Below are positions 8,301 to 20,300 of a stretch of 64,000 nucleotides of DNA, piece after piece (position 1 is the stretch's first letter; the number at the start of each line of letters is the position of its first letter). The position numbers and the translations under genes were made by a program. The notes beneath the pieces are model-generated. The model searched no databases. It was not told the DNA's origin and was given only the letters and a program-made list of their open reading frames with translations. Source of the DNA: Pseudorhodoferax sp. Leaf265 (GTDB taxonomy: Bacteria; Pseudomonadota; Gammaproteobacteria; Burkholderiales; Burkholderiaceae_C); contig NZ_LMMT01000002.1 in NCBI RefSeq assembly GCF_001422365.1, positions 1 through 64,000 on the forward strand, written 5' to 3'.

Positions 8301-11300
8301 TGAGCACCTTGCCGTCCGAGCGCACGATGCGGTCCAGCGCATAGCCCACGCCGGGGTCGGCGATCTTGAAGTAGCCCCAGCCCGCCGCCGCGTCGGCCGT
8401 CAGCGTGACCGCCAGCGCGCCCGGCGCGGCCGTGCGGTTGGCCGCGGCGTTCGCCAGGGTCTTGACCACGTGCTGCGAGCCGTCGTTCATGTACAGCCGG
8501 TCGGGCGTGTGGTCGCTGTCGGGGTCGTCGTTGGCCAGGAAGTCGGGCGCGTCGCCCGCGTTGGCCTTGACCGAGCGGATCAGCTCGTGGATGTTGACCG
8601 ACTCGATCAGCGACAGCCGTGTGTCGCCCATGCCGTCCAGGTGCTCGAAGGTGGCCGTGTAGTCGATGAACTTGCCCTGCAGCGTGGAGGTCATGTTCCA
8701 CTGCGCGACCTGGGTCTGGCCGGCCGCGATGTTGCCGAGGTTGGCGGTCAGCGTGGGCGCCTGGGCCTGGTCGCCGACCTGGGTGCCGACGATCTTGAAG
8801 TCGATCAGCAGGCCCTTCTCGTTCTCGATGATCTTGGGCTGGGCCGAGGTGATCGTGAAGTTGCGCGCATCGCCGGCGCCGTCGTTGTAGGCCAGGAGGC
8901 CCAGCGCGAACTCCTCGCTGGGTTCGACCACGTCGTCGGTGAACGGGTCGTCGCCGTAGACGTCGCGCTGCTGGAAGTAGTGCAGGTTCAGCCGCGCCTC
9001 GGGGTAGACCGTGATCTGTGCGGCCACCAGCGGCACCGTGATCTTCTGGCCGCCTTCCACGTAGCTCAGCGTGCCGCCGATGGTGTAGCGCGTGGGCTGG
9101 TTGCGCGCCGCGTCCACCGTGGGGATGAACAGGTACTGCGCGCTGCCGGTGGCGCCGCCGGCCAGCACGCCGCTGCCGTCCAGCGCCGTGAGGCCGGTCA
9201 GTGTGGGGCCGCGCGCGGCGAACAGGTCGTTGACGGCGTTGCCGGCCTCGTCGCGGATGTCCAGCACGAGCTGCACGCCGGTCAGCGGCACGCCGGTGTT
9301 GCCGTTGACGATCTGCAGCGTGCCCTGGAAGGCGGTGCGCGTGAGCACCGCCTCCTGCTCGATGCTGATGCGCACCTGGGCGCAGATGCCGGCTTCCTCG
9401 GCGTTGAGGATGCCGTCGCCATCGGCCGCGAGTGCCGCGAGCTGCTCGGTGCGCGACTCGTTGTGCGCCTCCACCGCCGCGATCGCCTCGGGCGCCACGG
9501 CGCCGGAGGCCACGGCCGCCATCAGGCCCTCGTCGGCGCGCTGCTGCTCCAGCGCCGAGACGGGCTCGCCGCGGCAGTTCACGTACTGGATGTCGTAGGA
9601 CCAGCCCGAGCCGCTGGCGTAGCCGCCGCCCGGGTACCACCAGCCCCAGCCGCCGCCACCGCCGGACGGGCCGCCCGTCACCGTGCCGCTGCCGCCGCCG
9701 ATGGGGCCCAGGATCTGGCACAGGCAGGCCAGCAGGTCGTCCAGCGCGCCGGCCGCGCCGGCCGCCGCGCCCCAGGGGCCCGCCGTGACGCCACCGACGA
9801 TGGCGCCGCAGGCCGCGTTGATGAAGAAGGACAGGCAGTCGTCCGCGTCCAGGCAGGACAGCAGCAGGTCCAGCGCGTCGCAGCCCAGGTCCAGCAGGTT
9901 GAAGTCGTCGCCGATGTAGCTCAGCAGCTGGCCGGCGGCGGCCTCGTTGAAGTCCATCGCGCACAGCACGGGCTTGATGTCGGTCTTCTCGCTGTACCAG
10001 CGGCCGTCCGGGCCGCAGCGCAGCTTGTAGGCCGTGTCGATGCCCAGGCACTTGACGATGGCCGAGCCCCAGCCCTCGGGGCCGATGCCGCCGTTGGACA
10101 GCGAGGCCGCGGCCAGCATCTCGGGCGTGACGCCGTCCTTCACGCGGATCGTGATCGGCACCTCCACCGAGCTCTTGGCCGGCAGGATGTCGATCACGTT
10201 GGTCAGCGCCACGATCTCGAACAGGTCGTCGTTAGGCACGTTGATGCGCACGTCCTCGGCCTGGATCAGGCCGTGGTTGGAGACCTTGATCGTGATGGTC
10301 GAGGTCACGCCCGGCAGCACCACCGGCATCTTGAGCGCGTCCACCGTGATGACGGGCACCGGCACCTCGGTCTCGAAGGTGGACTCCAGCTTGATCTGGT
10401 AGCGGTCCTGGATCTCGACCGGCACCACGTTCCACGAGTAGCTGACCAGTTGGCGGTCCAGGAAGATGGTCTGCTCGCTGGTGGTGCCGGCCGTGATCAT
10501 CTTGGTCGCGCGGTAGCTGCTGTGCTTGTCGGCGTTGACCGTGAGGATGTAGTTGCCCTCGGGCACGCCGGTCAGCAGCACGGTGCCGCTGGCGTCCGTG
10601 GTGGCGGTGGCGACCACGTCGAAGGTGTAGGGGTCGGTCAGCGTGACGGTGGCGCCGGCCACCTTGGGTGCGCCCTCGGCGTAGTAGGTGAGCTGGTCCT
10701 CCACCGAGACGCGCATCTCGCCCTTGGCCTCGCTGACGGCGCGGAACTGGAAGGGCATGGCCAGCCCGCCCAGGCGTGCGTTGAGCGCGATGTTGCCGTC
10801 GTAGCGGATCAGGTCGGCGTTGTCCTCGGTGGGCGAGAGCGCCACCGTCACCGTGGCCTTGCCGCCGGCCGCGATGTTGTCGATCACCGCGGGGCTGACG
10901 AGCTTGAGCCAGGGGAAGTCGGGCAGCTGCACGGTGACGGGACCGGTGTCGGCCGCGCCCTGGTTCGTCACCTCGAACGAGACCAGGGTCTGGCGGCCCA
11001 TCAGCATGCCCTGGGCCAGGTAGCCGGGCGTGGCGACCAGCTTGGGCGTCTGCGGGATGCAGGCCAGGTCCAGCACCAGGCGCTCGGTCGCGCCCTCGGC
11101 CGTGGTCAGCACCAGCATGCCCTTGCTGGCCACCAGCTGGTCGGTGATGCCGTGGCCCGTGAGGCGCCAGTTGACCGTGACCGAGCCGTCGCCGGCCAGG
11201 CTGGTGGCCAGGTTCACGACCTCGAACTGGAAGTTGCTTGCCAGGCCTTCCACGGCGGCCGTGAGACCCGTGAGCGGCACGTTGCCCATGTTCTCGAGCA

Positions 11301-14300
11301 CGAAGCTGCCTTCCAGGGGCGTCTCGTTCGTGCCCATGGCGCGGATGTAGGGCACGCTGGCCTCGATGGCGAGCAGCTTGAAGCTGTCCTGCACCGTGAA
11401 GTCCTTGTCGCCCGTGAAGCCGGCGCCGATCTCGAAGATGCCGGCCTCGCCGGGCAGCGGCACGAAGTCCACGCTGAACTTGCCGCTGGCGTCGGTGGTG
11501 GCGTCCAGCAGGCGCTCGACCGTGCCCACCCGCACCATGACCTTGACGGCGGTGTTGGCCGCGGCCTGGCCGGTGCGCACGTCGGTGGCGGTGCCGGTCA
11601 TGGGCACCACGGTCTGGCCGGCCTCGCCGCTGACGGCCAGCTGCGTCACGGCGGTCTGCACCGTGGCGGTGATGGGCGCGCGCACGTTCAGCGGCAGCGA
11701 GGACACGCCCACGTTGTTGCGCTCGGAGCCCTCGTTCACGCTGCTCAGCGCGTCGGTGACGACGATCACGCGGTAGACGCCGGTCTCCTCGGGCAGCAGG
11801 ATGGAGGCGGTCTGCGTGTAGCTCTGGCCCTGCGGCACCGGGCTGGTGTGGATCACGGCGGCGACCAGGCGGTCGGCCGAGCTCAGCACGTCGTCGCGCG
11901 AGAGGTAGACCCGGTCGCGGAAGCCGCCGTTGGCCGTCGCCAGGCCCTGGTTGGTCACGGTCCAGCTCAGGTCGATGCGGGTCTGGGCATAGCCGCTGGG
12001 GGGCTGGCCGATCTCGGTGACGAGGAGGTCGGGCAGGTCGCCCTCGGTCACGTTGAGGCCGGCGGCACCGCTGCTGAAGCCGCTGGCGCTGGCGCGGATG
12101 GTCACGGCCTGGGTGCCGTCCACGGTGCTGTCGGCCTGCGGCGTGATGCTGAAGGTGGCCGAGTCCTGGCCCGCCAGGATGGTCACGGTGGTCGGCACAC
12201 GGGCCTCGGTCGTGTCGCTGCTCGAAAGGGTGACCACCAGGTCGCCCGTGGTGGCGGTGTTGCGCTTGACCGTGCCGGTGATGGCGCCGCCCAGCTCGCT
12301 GACGCTGTCGGCCGACAGCGTGACGGACAGCGTGGGCCCGTCGTCGTCGGTCACGAGGATGGCGTTGGAGGCGGTGTTCTGGCGCAGCTCGACGCCGGCC
12401 GGGTTGAGCATGGTGGCGAACACGTTCACGCTGCGGCTGCCGTCGCCCGACAGGGTGTTGTCCACCGGGCTGGCGTTGAAGTGCACCTCGGTCTCGCCGG
12501 CCGGGATCACCACGCGCGTGGGCACGGTCAGCGCGTCGCGGTTGTCGCTGAGCACGTTGAACACCAGGTCGTAGGTGCCCGGGCGGTCGCGCCGCAACGT
12601 CACGCCCACGGCGTTGGCGCCGGCGCCCTCGGCCACCTGGTTGCTGCTGAAGCTCATCGTGAGCTCGGGCAGCTCGTCGTCGGCGATGGTGACGTTGACC
12701 GCGTGGGCGGTGTAGCCGTCGGCCGCGGCGTTCACGCGCACCTCGCGCGTGCCCCAGACCTCCAGGTCGTCCATGATCTGGGCCTGGAAGCTCACGCTGG
12801 TGGCGCCGGCCGGGATGGTCACGATGCCGGGCACGCGCAGCGCCGCCGTGTTGGCACTGTTCAGCCGCACCTGCAGCGCGCCGGCACCGGCGTCGGTGTT
12901 GCGGCTCACGGTCATCGTGAGCGTGCCCTGGTTCTCCTGCACCGCCAGCACGGACGTCAGCGTCAGCGCGGCGCTGTTGCTGTCGGTCACATTGAGGTTG
13001 CGGTTGTCGCCCAGCACGCCATTGGCGGTGGCCGCGATGTTGACGAGCTGCGTGCCGTCGACGATGCCGTCGGCCGGCAGGCCGACCGTGAAGTTCACGA
13101 GCGCCTGGCCGGCCGGGATGGTGACCGTGGCCGGCACCGTGGCCTCGCTGGTGTCGCTGGAGACCAGGGCCACCGTCAGCGCGCTGCTGAGGTCGCCGTT
13201 GCGCTGCAGGCTGGCCGTGAAGCTGCCCGCGGCCTCGGCCACGCTGGCGACCAGGTTCAGCTGCAGCGCGGCGGGCACGGTGCTCGCGGTGGCCGCGATG
13301 GCGGCGTTGTCGAGTTCGTCGCGTTCGAGCACGCGGTTGGCGCTGTCGGTGCGCACCACGAAGCGCCAGGCGCCGGGTGCCAGCGTGGTGGGAAGCAGGA
13401 CCTCGGCCGAGCGGGCCACCTGGCCGTTGGCCGCCAGGCCGCCCGTGAAGCTGGCCGAGCCGACCAGGATGTCGCCGCCGATGGCGTTGTCCGAGGACAG
13501 GTAGATCTGCGCCGACCAGTCGCCCGTGGCGGGCTCGTCCAGCAGGTTGCGCTCGGTCCAGGTCACGGTGGCGGCCTGGCCGGCGCGGATGCTGGCCGGG
13601 CCAGCCACGTTGCTGACCGTGAGGTTGGGCAGCGGCGCCTCGGCCACGGCGAAGGCGGCCGAGACCGCCAGGTTGTTGGCCTCGCCGGCCGTCAGCTCGC
13701 GCAGCGCGTTGTCCGCATCGCTCTGCACGATGATGCGCCAGCTGCCCGCGGCCAGGTTGGCCGGCAGCTGGGCCTGCACGCTGCGCAGCAGCACGCCGTT
13801 GGCGTCGATGGCGCTGCCCACGGTGGTGGTGGCCAAGAGGATGTCGTTGCCGTCCAGGACGTCGTTGGAGGACAGGAACACCCGCTCCAGCCAGTCCGGC
13901 GGCGCGGCGGCGCTGCCGTCGTTGCGGGCGGTCCAGCTGATGGTGCTGGCACGGCCCGCGGCGGCCCCGGCGCTGACGGTGATGCCGGTGGCGCCCACGT
14001 CGGGGTGGGCCACGGCGGTGGTGGCCGCGGCCTGGCCGCTGTTGCCTGTCTCGGCATCGGCCGCGCCGCTCTCGTAGACCTGGTTGTTCACGTCGGTGAC
14101 CACGATCACGCGCCAGTTGCCGTCGGCCACGTCGGGCATCCAGAACTGGGTGTTGGCCTGCGTGGTGCTGTTGCCCGCCAGCGGGCTCTGGTGCGTGAAG
14201 CTGGTCAGGTAGATGGCGCCCGTGAGGCTGCCGTTGGACGACAGGTAGAGGTGGTCGGTCCAGGGTGCCGCGGCCGCGCCGGCGCCCGCGTTGCGGATCT

Positions 14301-17300
14301 CCCAGCTCACGGTCTGCTGCTGGCCCGGGCGGGCCGTGGCCGGGCCGGCCACGTTCTGCACGCGCAGGTCCACGGACGGCGCCTCGCTGAGCACGATGCT
14401 GGTAGCGGAGACGGCGCTGTTGTTGTCGTTGAAGCGGCTCTCGGCCACCCAGTTGTAGATGTCGGACTCCACCACCAGCTTGAAGCTGCCGCTCACGCCG
14501 TTGGGCAGCGTGACCTGCTGCTGCTCGACGCGGCTGGCGCCCGCGGCCAGCGCGCCGGCGCTGCGTGCGAAGTTGCCGAGCAGGATGGCGCCGGAACCAT
14601 CGCCGATCGCGCCCGTGGGCGACAGCCAGAGCCGGTCGTACCACCAGGTGTTGCCGGTGCCGGCATCGCCGCCGTTGGTGGTGCGCCAGCTCACGGTGAC
14701 GCTCTGGCCGCCGTTGCCGTTGGCCGGCAGGCTCAGCTCGCTGACGGTGAGGTCGGCGTGGTAGGGCGTCAGCAGCGCGGCGCGCAGCGCGCTCACGTTG
14801 TCGTTCTCGGCGTCGGGCTCGACCACGGTGTTGAACACGTCGGTCACGAGCGCGAAGCGGTAGTTGCCGTCGTAGCCGGCCGGCACGGTGGCCGACCACT
14901 CGACCGTGTAGCTGGCGCCCGCGGCCAGCGCGCCGTTGCGCGCCACGGTGGCCACGGTCACGTCGTCGGCGTTGCCGATGGTGGCGTCGGCCGACAGCAC
15001 GATGCGGTCGTGCCAGGCCGTGCCCGGCGTGGCGGCGTTGCCGCTGTTGCGCACGGTCCAGGCGAAGGCGGCGGTGTCGCCGCTGCGCTGCGTGGGCGGG
15101 GCCGTGAAGTCGGTCACCACGAGGTTGGCGGCCTGGCTCAGCACGGCCGCGCGGGTCACCTGGGCCTGGTTGTTGCCTTCGTTGGTCTCGGCCAGGCCCG
15201 AGGCGTTGCTGGCGTTCTGGTCGGCCACCACGGTGAAGCGGATGTTGCCCACCGAGGCCTGGCCGTCCGGCAGCCGCAGCTGGAAGCTGCGCGTGGCCGA
15301 GCCGCCCACGGCGAGCGCGCTGGTGGGCGTGTAGAACACGTCCAGGTTCAGCAGCGTGGTGCCGGTGTCCACGTTGGTCACGACGATGTGGTCGAACCAG
15401 CCCGTGGGCGTGGGCGCGTTGCCTTGGTTGCGCACCGTCCACTGCAGGTCGACCAGGCCGCCGGAGACCGGCGTCGTGGTCAGCACGGTGAGGCCGTCGA
15501 TGGTGAGGTCGGGGGCCGAGGTGAACTGCGTGCTGGCGGCGTTGTTCGATTCGGCCGTGTCGGTGGCGTTGTACTCGGCCACGGCGCCGTCGGCGTCGGC
15601 CGTGACGGTCACCTCGAAGTTGCCGACGCCGTTGGCACCGGCCGGCCAGCTGAACACGTATTGCCGGGCCAGCGCGCCGCCCGCCGCGATGGCGGCGCTG
15701 CCGGCCGGCACGGTGACGCGCTGGTCGAGCACGACGGCGCCCGTGCTGGTGTTGCGCACCACCACGCGGTCGGCCCAGCCGTTGGCGGGCGCGGCGTCGC
15801 CGCGGTTCTCGTCACGCCAGCTGACGGTCACCTGGTCGCCGGCCTTCAGGCCGGCGGCCGGCGAAATGGCCAGCTGGCCGACGCCCAGGTCGGGGTAGAC
15901 CAGCAGCGTGGAGTTGACCGTGGCCTGCAGCGTGTTGTCCGACTCGCCGGCCGCGCCCTTCTCGAGCACGGCGTTGGTGGTGTCGGTGATGACGGTGATG
16001 GTCAAGAGGCCCGCGCCGGCCGCACCGGGCGGCAGCAGCACTTGGGTGCTGCGCGCCTTGGCCTGGCCGATGCCGATGACGCCGGCCACGGCCGGGTCGT
16101 AGGGCAGCAGCACGTTGACCACGGTCTGGCCCTGGGCGTTGGTGACGACCACGCGCTCCTGGAACGCGGTGTCCAGCGCACGGTCGCCGCTGTTGGTGGT
16201 CTGCCAGGCGATGTTGAGCGTGCCGCCCGAGTGCACGCTGCCGTCGGCGCCGCTGACCTGCAGGTTCTGCACCTGCAGGTTGGGCGCCGGCTGCAGGCCG
16301 ATGCTGAGCGCGACGGGTGTCTGCGGCAGCACCGGCACGACGTTGACGTTGTAGTTGGCACTTTGCGTGTTGCCCGGATAGCCCTCGATGACCAGCGTGT
16401 AGCGTCCGGTGTAGGCCAGCTGCGTGACGTCCACGTCCTGCAGGTCGGTGCCGCCCCAGATGCGCTGGCCGTAGGGGTCGTACAGACGCCAGTACATGGT
16501 CTGGCTGGTCGTGCGCGAGACCATGTCGAAGAAGAAGCTGTCGCCGGCCTGGGCGTTGAAGGCGTAGAAGTCGACTTCGGTGCCTGGCGTCAGCGTGCCG
16601 CTCTGCGCGGTGCCGGGCGTCAGCAGCGTGGCTGTGGCCATGTCCACGAGCCGGAAGCCGAAAGCGCCCGCGGCCGCCACGCGGCCGTCGATCTGCAGCG
16701 TGTAGCTGCCGGCCGCCAACGTGAACGGGTCGTACCAGTTGGTGTAGTCGCGGATGTCGCGGTCGCTGAACACCGCGATGCCGTCGGCGTCCAGGATGCG
16801 CCAGACGATGTCGGAGCGCTCGGTCAGCGAATCGAACCACAGGCGCTTGGCGGCGTCCAGCGTGAAGCTGTAGTTGGCCATGTCGCCGGGCTGGGCGAGG
16901 GTGCCGCTGACGGTGCTGCCCAGCGTGAGCGCGGTGGTGGTGCTGGCATCCTTGTACAGCGTGAAGCCATAGGTGGACTGGCCGGCGGTGTCGAAGTAGC
17001 CCTCCAGCGTGAGGATGTAGCTGCCGTTGCGCGGCACGGTCAGGTCGTCGCCCTGGTTGTTGAAGTAGCCCTGCGCCACCGTGCCCAGGGTCTGCGCGTC
17101 CAGCAGCCGCCAGTAGGCGTTGCCGGTGTTGGTGGTGGTCGTGGCGTTCAGGAAGTAGCGCGTGCCGGCCTCGCCGTCGAAGCGGAAGAAGGCGGCGCTG
17201 TTGGCCTGGGCCAGCGTGCCCGAGACCGCCGTGCCCGGCGTGAGCGTCTGCGCCACGGCATCGATGTCGATGAGCTTGAACGCGAAGGGCGTGAGCGCCC

Positions 17301-20300
17301 AGTCGTAGGGCGTACGTACCGAGAAAGCGTAATCGCTGGCCGGCAGGTCGTAGTAGCTGCGCTGGTTGGGGCCGTCGGTGTCGTAGGCCCAGCGCTCGGC
17401 CACCGTGCCGGCCGGGCTGCTCAGGTTCCAGATCTTGTAGTAGGCGTTGTTGGTCGAGGGGTTGAGCGTGTCGATGTAGATGCGACGCGGCTGGGCCAGC
17501 GTGAAGGTGTAGACGGCCGGGGTGTCGACGGCCGTGCTGGTGCCGTTGACCGTGGCGACGCCGGCCGTGAACGTGAGCGCGGTGCCGGTGGGCAGGGCCG
17601 GCGGCGTCACCGTGCCGGCCAGGTGCACCTGGAAGCTCGGGCGGGTGACGCCGCGCTGGTCGATCTGGCCCTCGATGGCCAGCACGTAGGTGCCGGTGCG
17701 GGCCAGCGTGAGCGTGGGTGAGTCGCTGTAGAAGTAGCTCTCGTGGATCTGGTTGCCGAACGGGTCGTACAGGCGCCAGTAGGGCCAGTTGCCGCCGGAC
17801 CACGCCAGCTCGTCGAGCACGATCTGCTGGCCGGCCACGCCGGAGAAGCTGAACAGCCGCGTGGCGTTGGCCGGCTCGGCCGGGTAGGCGATGGTCTGGT
17901 CGTAGGCGATGGCCTCGGCGTTGGTCAGGTTGAGCAGCCGGAACGCGAAGTCGCCCGTGTTCTGGCCGTCGGCATCGATGACCAGCGTGTAGCTGCGGCC
18001 GGCGCGCAGCAGCATGAGGCTGCTGCTGGAGTTGGCGGAATCGGCGTCGCGCAGGCGGCGGTTCTGCAGTGCCTCGCCGTTGACCTTGGCCACCACGCCG
18101 CCGCCCTCGTCGAGCAGGGACCAGGTGAAGGCGCTGTTGGCCGTCAGCGTGTCGAACAGCACGCGCGTGTCCTGCGCCACGCTGAGCTGGTAGAGCACGC
18201 GCTGGCCGGGCTGGGCGATGCGGCCTTCGACCACGGTGGCCGGCAGGTCGGCATGGACGCTCTGCACGCGCGCCGCGAGGCCGCCGGCCGCGCTGCCCTG
18301 CACCGCCAGGGTGCTGCCGCTGCCCCCGCTGATCGGCAGCAGCAGCACCAGGCCGGCCTCGTTGCCTGCCAGTGCGGTGGTGCTCTGCGTGGCGCCGATC
18401 TGGGCCGCCGTGCGGGCGGTGTTCCAGACGCGCACGTCGGCCACGGCGCCGTACAGCGGCGTGCGGTCGGTGAGCTCGGTCGCGCCGACGAACAGCTTGG
18501 CGCCCGGCTGGCTGCTGGCCGGGCCGTCCTGGTAGTACTGCAGCTGGGCCGAGGCCACCTGGTTGCCGTCCACATAGATCGCCACCGCGCCCGTGCTGCG
18601 GTTCACGCTGGCGCTGAGCCGGTGCCAGGCGTTCAGCGAGACGGCGCCATTGGCCGAGCCGACGTTCCAGACCTGGTCGAAGGGGTAGTCGGGGTTGGTG
18701 CTGCCCAGCTGGTGGCTGTCCAGGTAGATCTGGCCCTGGGTTCCGATCCACAGGCCGAAGGTCTGGTGGTTGTAGTCGCTGCCACGCGAGACCACGGGCA
18801 TCCAGCCGTTGCTGTAGCTGTCGAGCCGGACCATGGCCTCGATGGTGAAGTTGCCCGTCAGGTCCAGGGCAGCGCTGGCCGAGACCTCCAGCTCGCGGCC
18901 GTCGCCCAGCTGCACGGCGCTGCCGGCGCCTTCGGGGCCGGCGACCCATTGCGGCGGGCGGACCTGGCTGGTGCCCAGCACCAGCGGCACGGTCTGGTCC
19001 TGCACGGTGCGCACGGCGAAGCGCACGTCGCGTTCGCTGGCGGCGCTGCCGGCTGCGGTGTAGTCCTCCAGGATCAGCGTGTAGGTGCCGGTGCGGCTGG
19101 CCGTGAACGTGTCCACGTCGGCGGCCCAGTTGATGCCGAAGACCTGGGCGCCCGTGGGGTCCAGCAGGCGCCAGGCCGGCTGGGTGCCGGTGTAGGCCAG
19201 CAGGTCCAGGAACAGGCGCTGGCCGGCGCTGGCCTGGAAGGTGAACAGCCGCGCCATGGCGCCGGGCTCCAGCCGCGTCTGCACCTCTGCATCGAGCGCC
19301 ACGGGCTGCTGCGCGGCGGCCGCGTCGACCAGGCGGAACGCGAACTCGCCCACCGCAGCGCCCGCACCGTCGACGGTGAAGGTGTAGGTGCCGGCGGGCA
19401 GCTGCAGCAGGTTGTAGCTGTTGGTGCTGTCGGCCCCGTACAGGCTGGTGCCGATGTTCACGGTGGGGCCGGTCAGGCGCCAGTTGAGGTCGTGGCGGTG
19501 CGTGAAGTTGTCCAGGTAGATGGCGCGCGCGCTGGCCAGCGTGAAGGTGTAGGTTTTCACCTGGCCGGGCGCATCGATGCGGCCCACCACCAGGCCGGGC
19601 AGTTCATCGGCCAGGCGCACGATGCGACCGCCCGCGCCGGCGGCACCGGTGGCGTCCACCACCGCGGTGCCGCTGGCCTCGTTGAAGCGGTACAGCGCGG
19701 CCAGGCCGGCCTCGTTGCCCTGCAGGTTGGCGGCCATGCCGGCCGCGATCTGCGCGTTGCTGCGTGCCACGTTCCAGATGCGCAGCTCGTCCACGCTGAC
19801 GCTGTAGCCCTCGTGGCCCACATGGCCCTCTGCATTGCGGCCCAGGCGCAGCGCGTCGGCGAGCTGCAGGGACGCCTGCGGCGAAAGGTAGCCACTGACC
19901 ACCTCGGCGCCGTTGAGGAGCAGGCGCATCTGGCTGTTGGCGCGGTCCAGCACCAGCGCCACGTGCTGCCACTGGCCGCCCGCGACGTTGGGCACCAGCC
20001 CGGCCGCGCTCGTGATGCCGCGGCTGTCGTTGTTGAGGTCGGTGGCCTCGGCGTAGATCTGGCCGTTGGCGTTGATCCACACGCCGTACTGGCGCGAGGA
20101 GTCCCCGTCGGTCTTGACGAAGAGTTCGGTCCAGGTTCCGGTGCTCGGGCGGTCGATGCGGAACCAGGCCTCGACGGTCATCTGGCCGGCGAGGTTGGTG
20201 GCCGCGCCGTCGATCTCCACGTACTGGGTGCTGCTGATGGCCACGGCGCCGCCGCCGTTGCGGCCGGCCGTGCGCTGCGCCTGCTCGTCCAGCGACTGGC

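Noticed and set aside
2236-17721. A 5161-codon open frame on the plus strand, and another of 2105 codons at 17743-24060
   Set aside because: Both lie antisense to the giant gene, with His/Gln/Arg/Ala/Gly-rich, domain-free translations. In GC-rich DNA with strong third-position bias, long antisense frames arise as shadows. The minus-strand frame has clear domains and catalytic residues.
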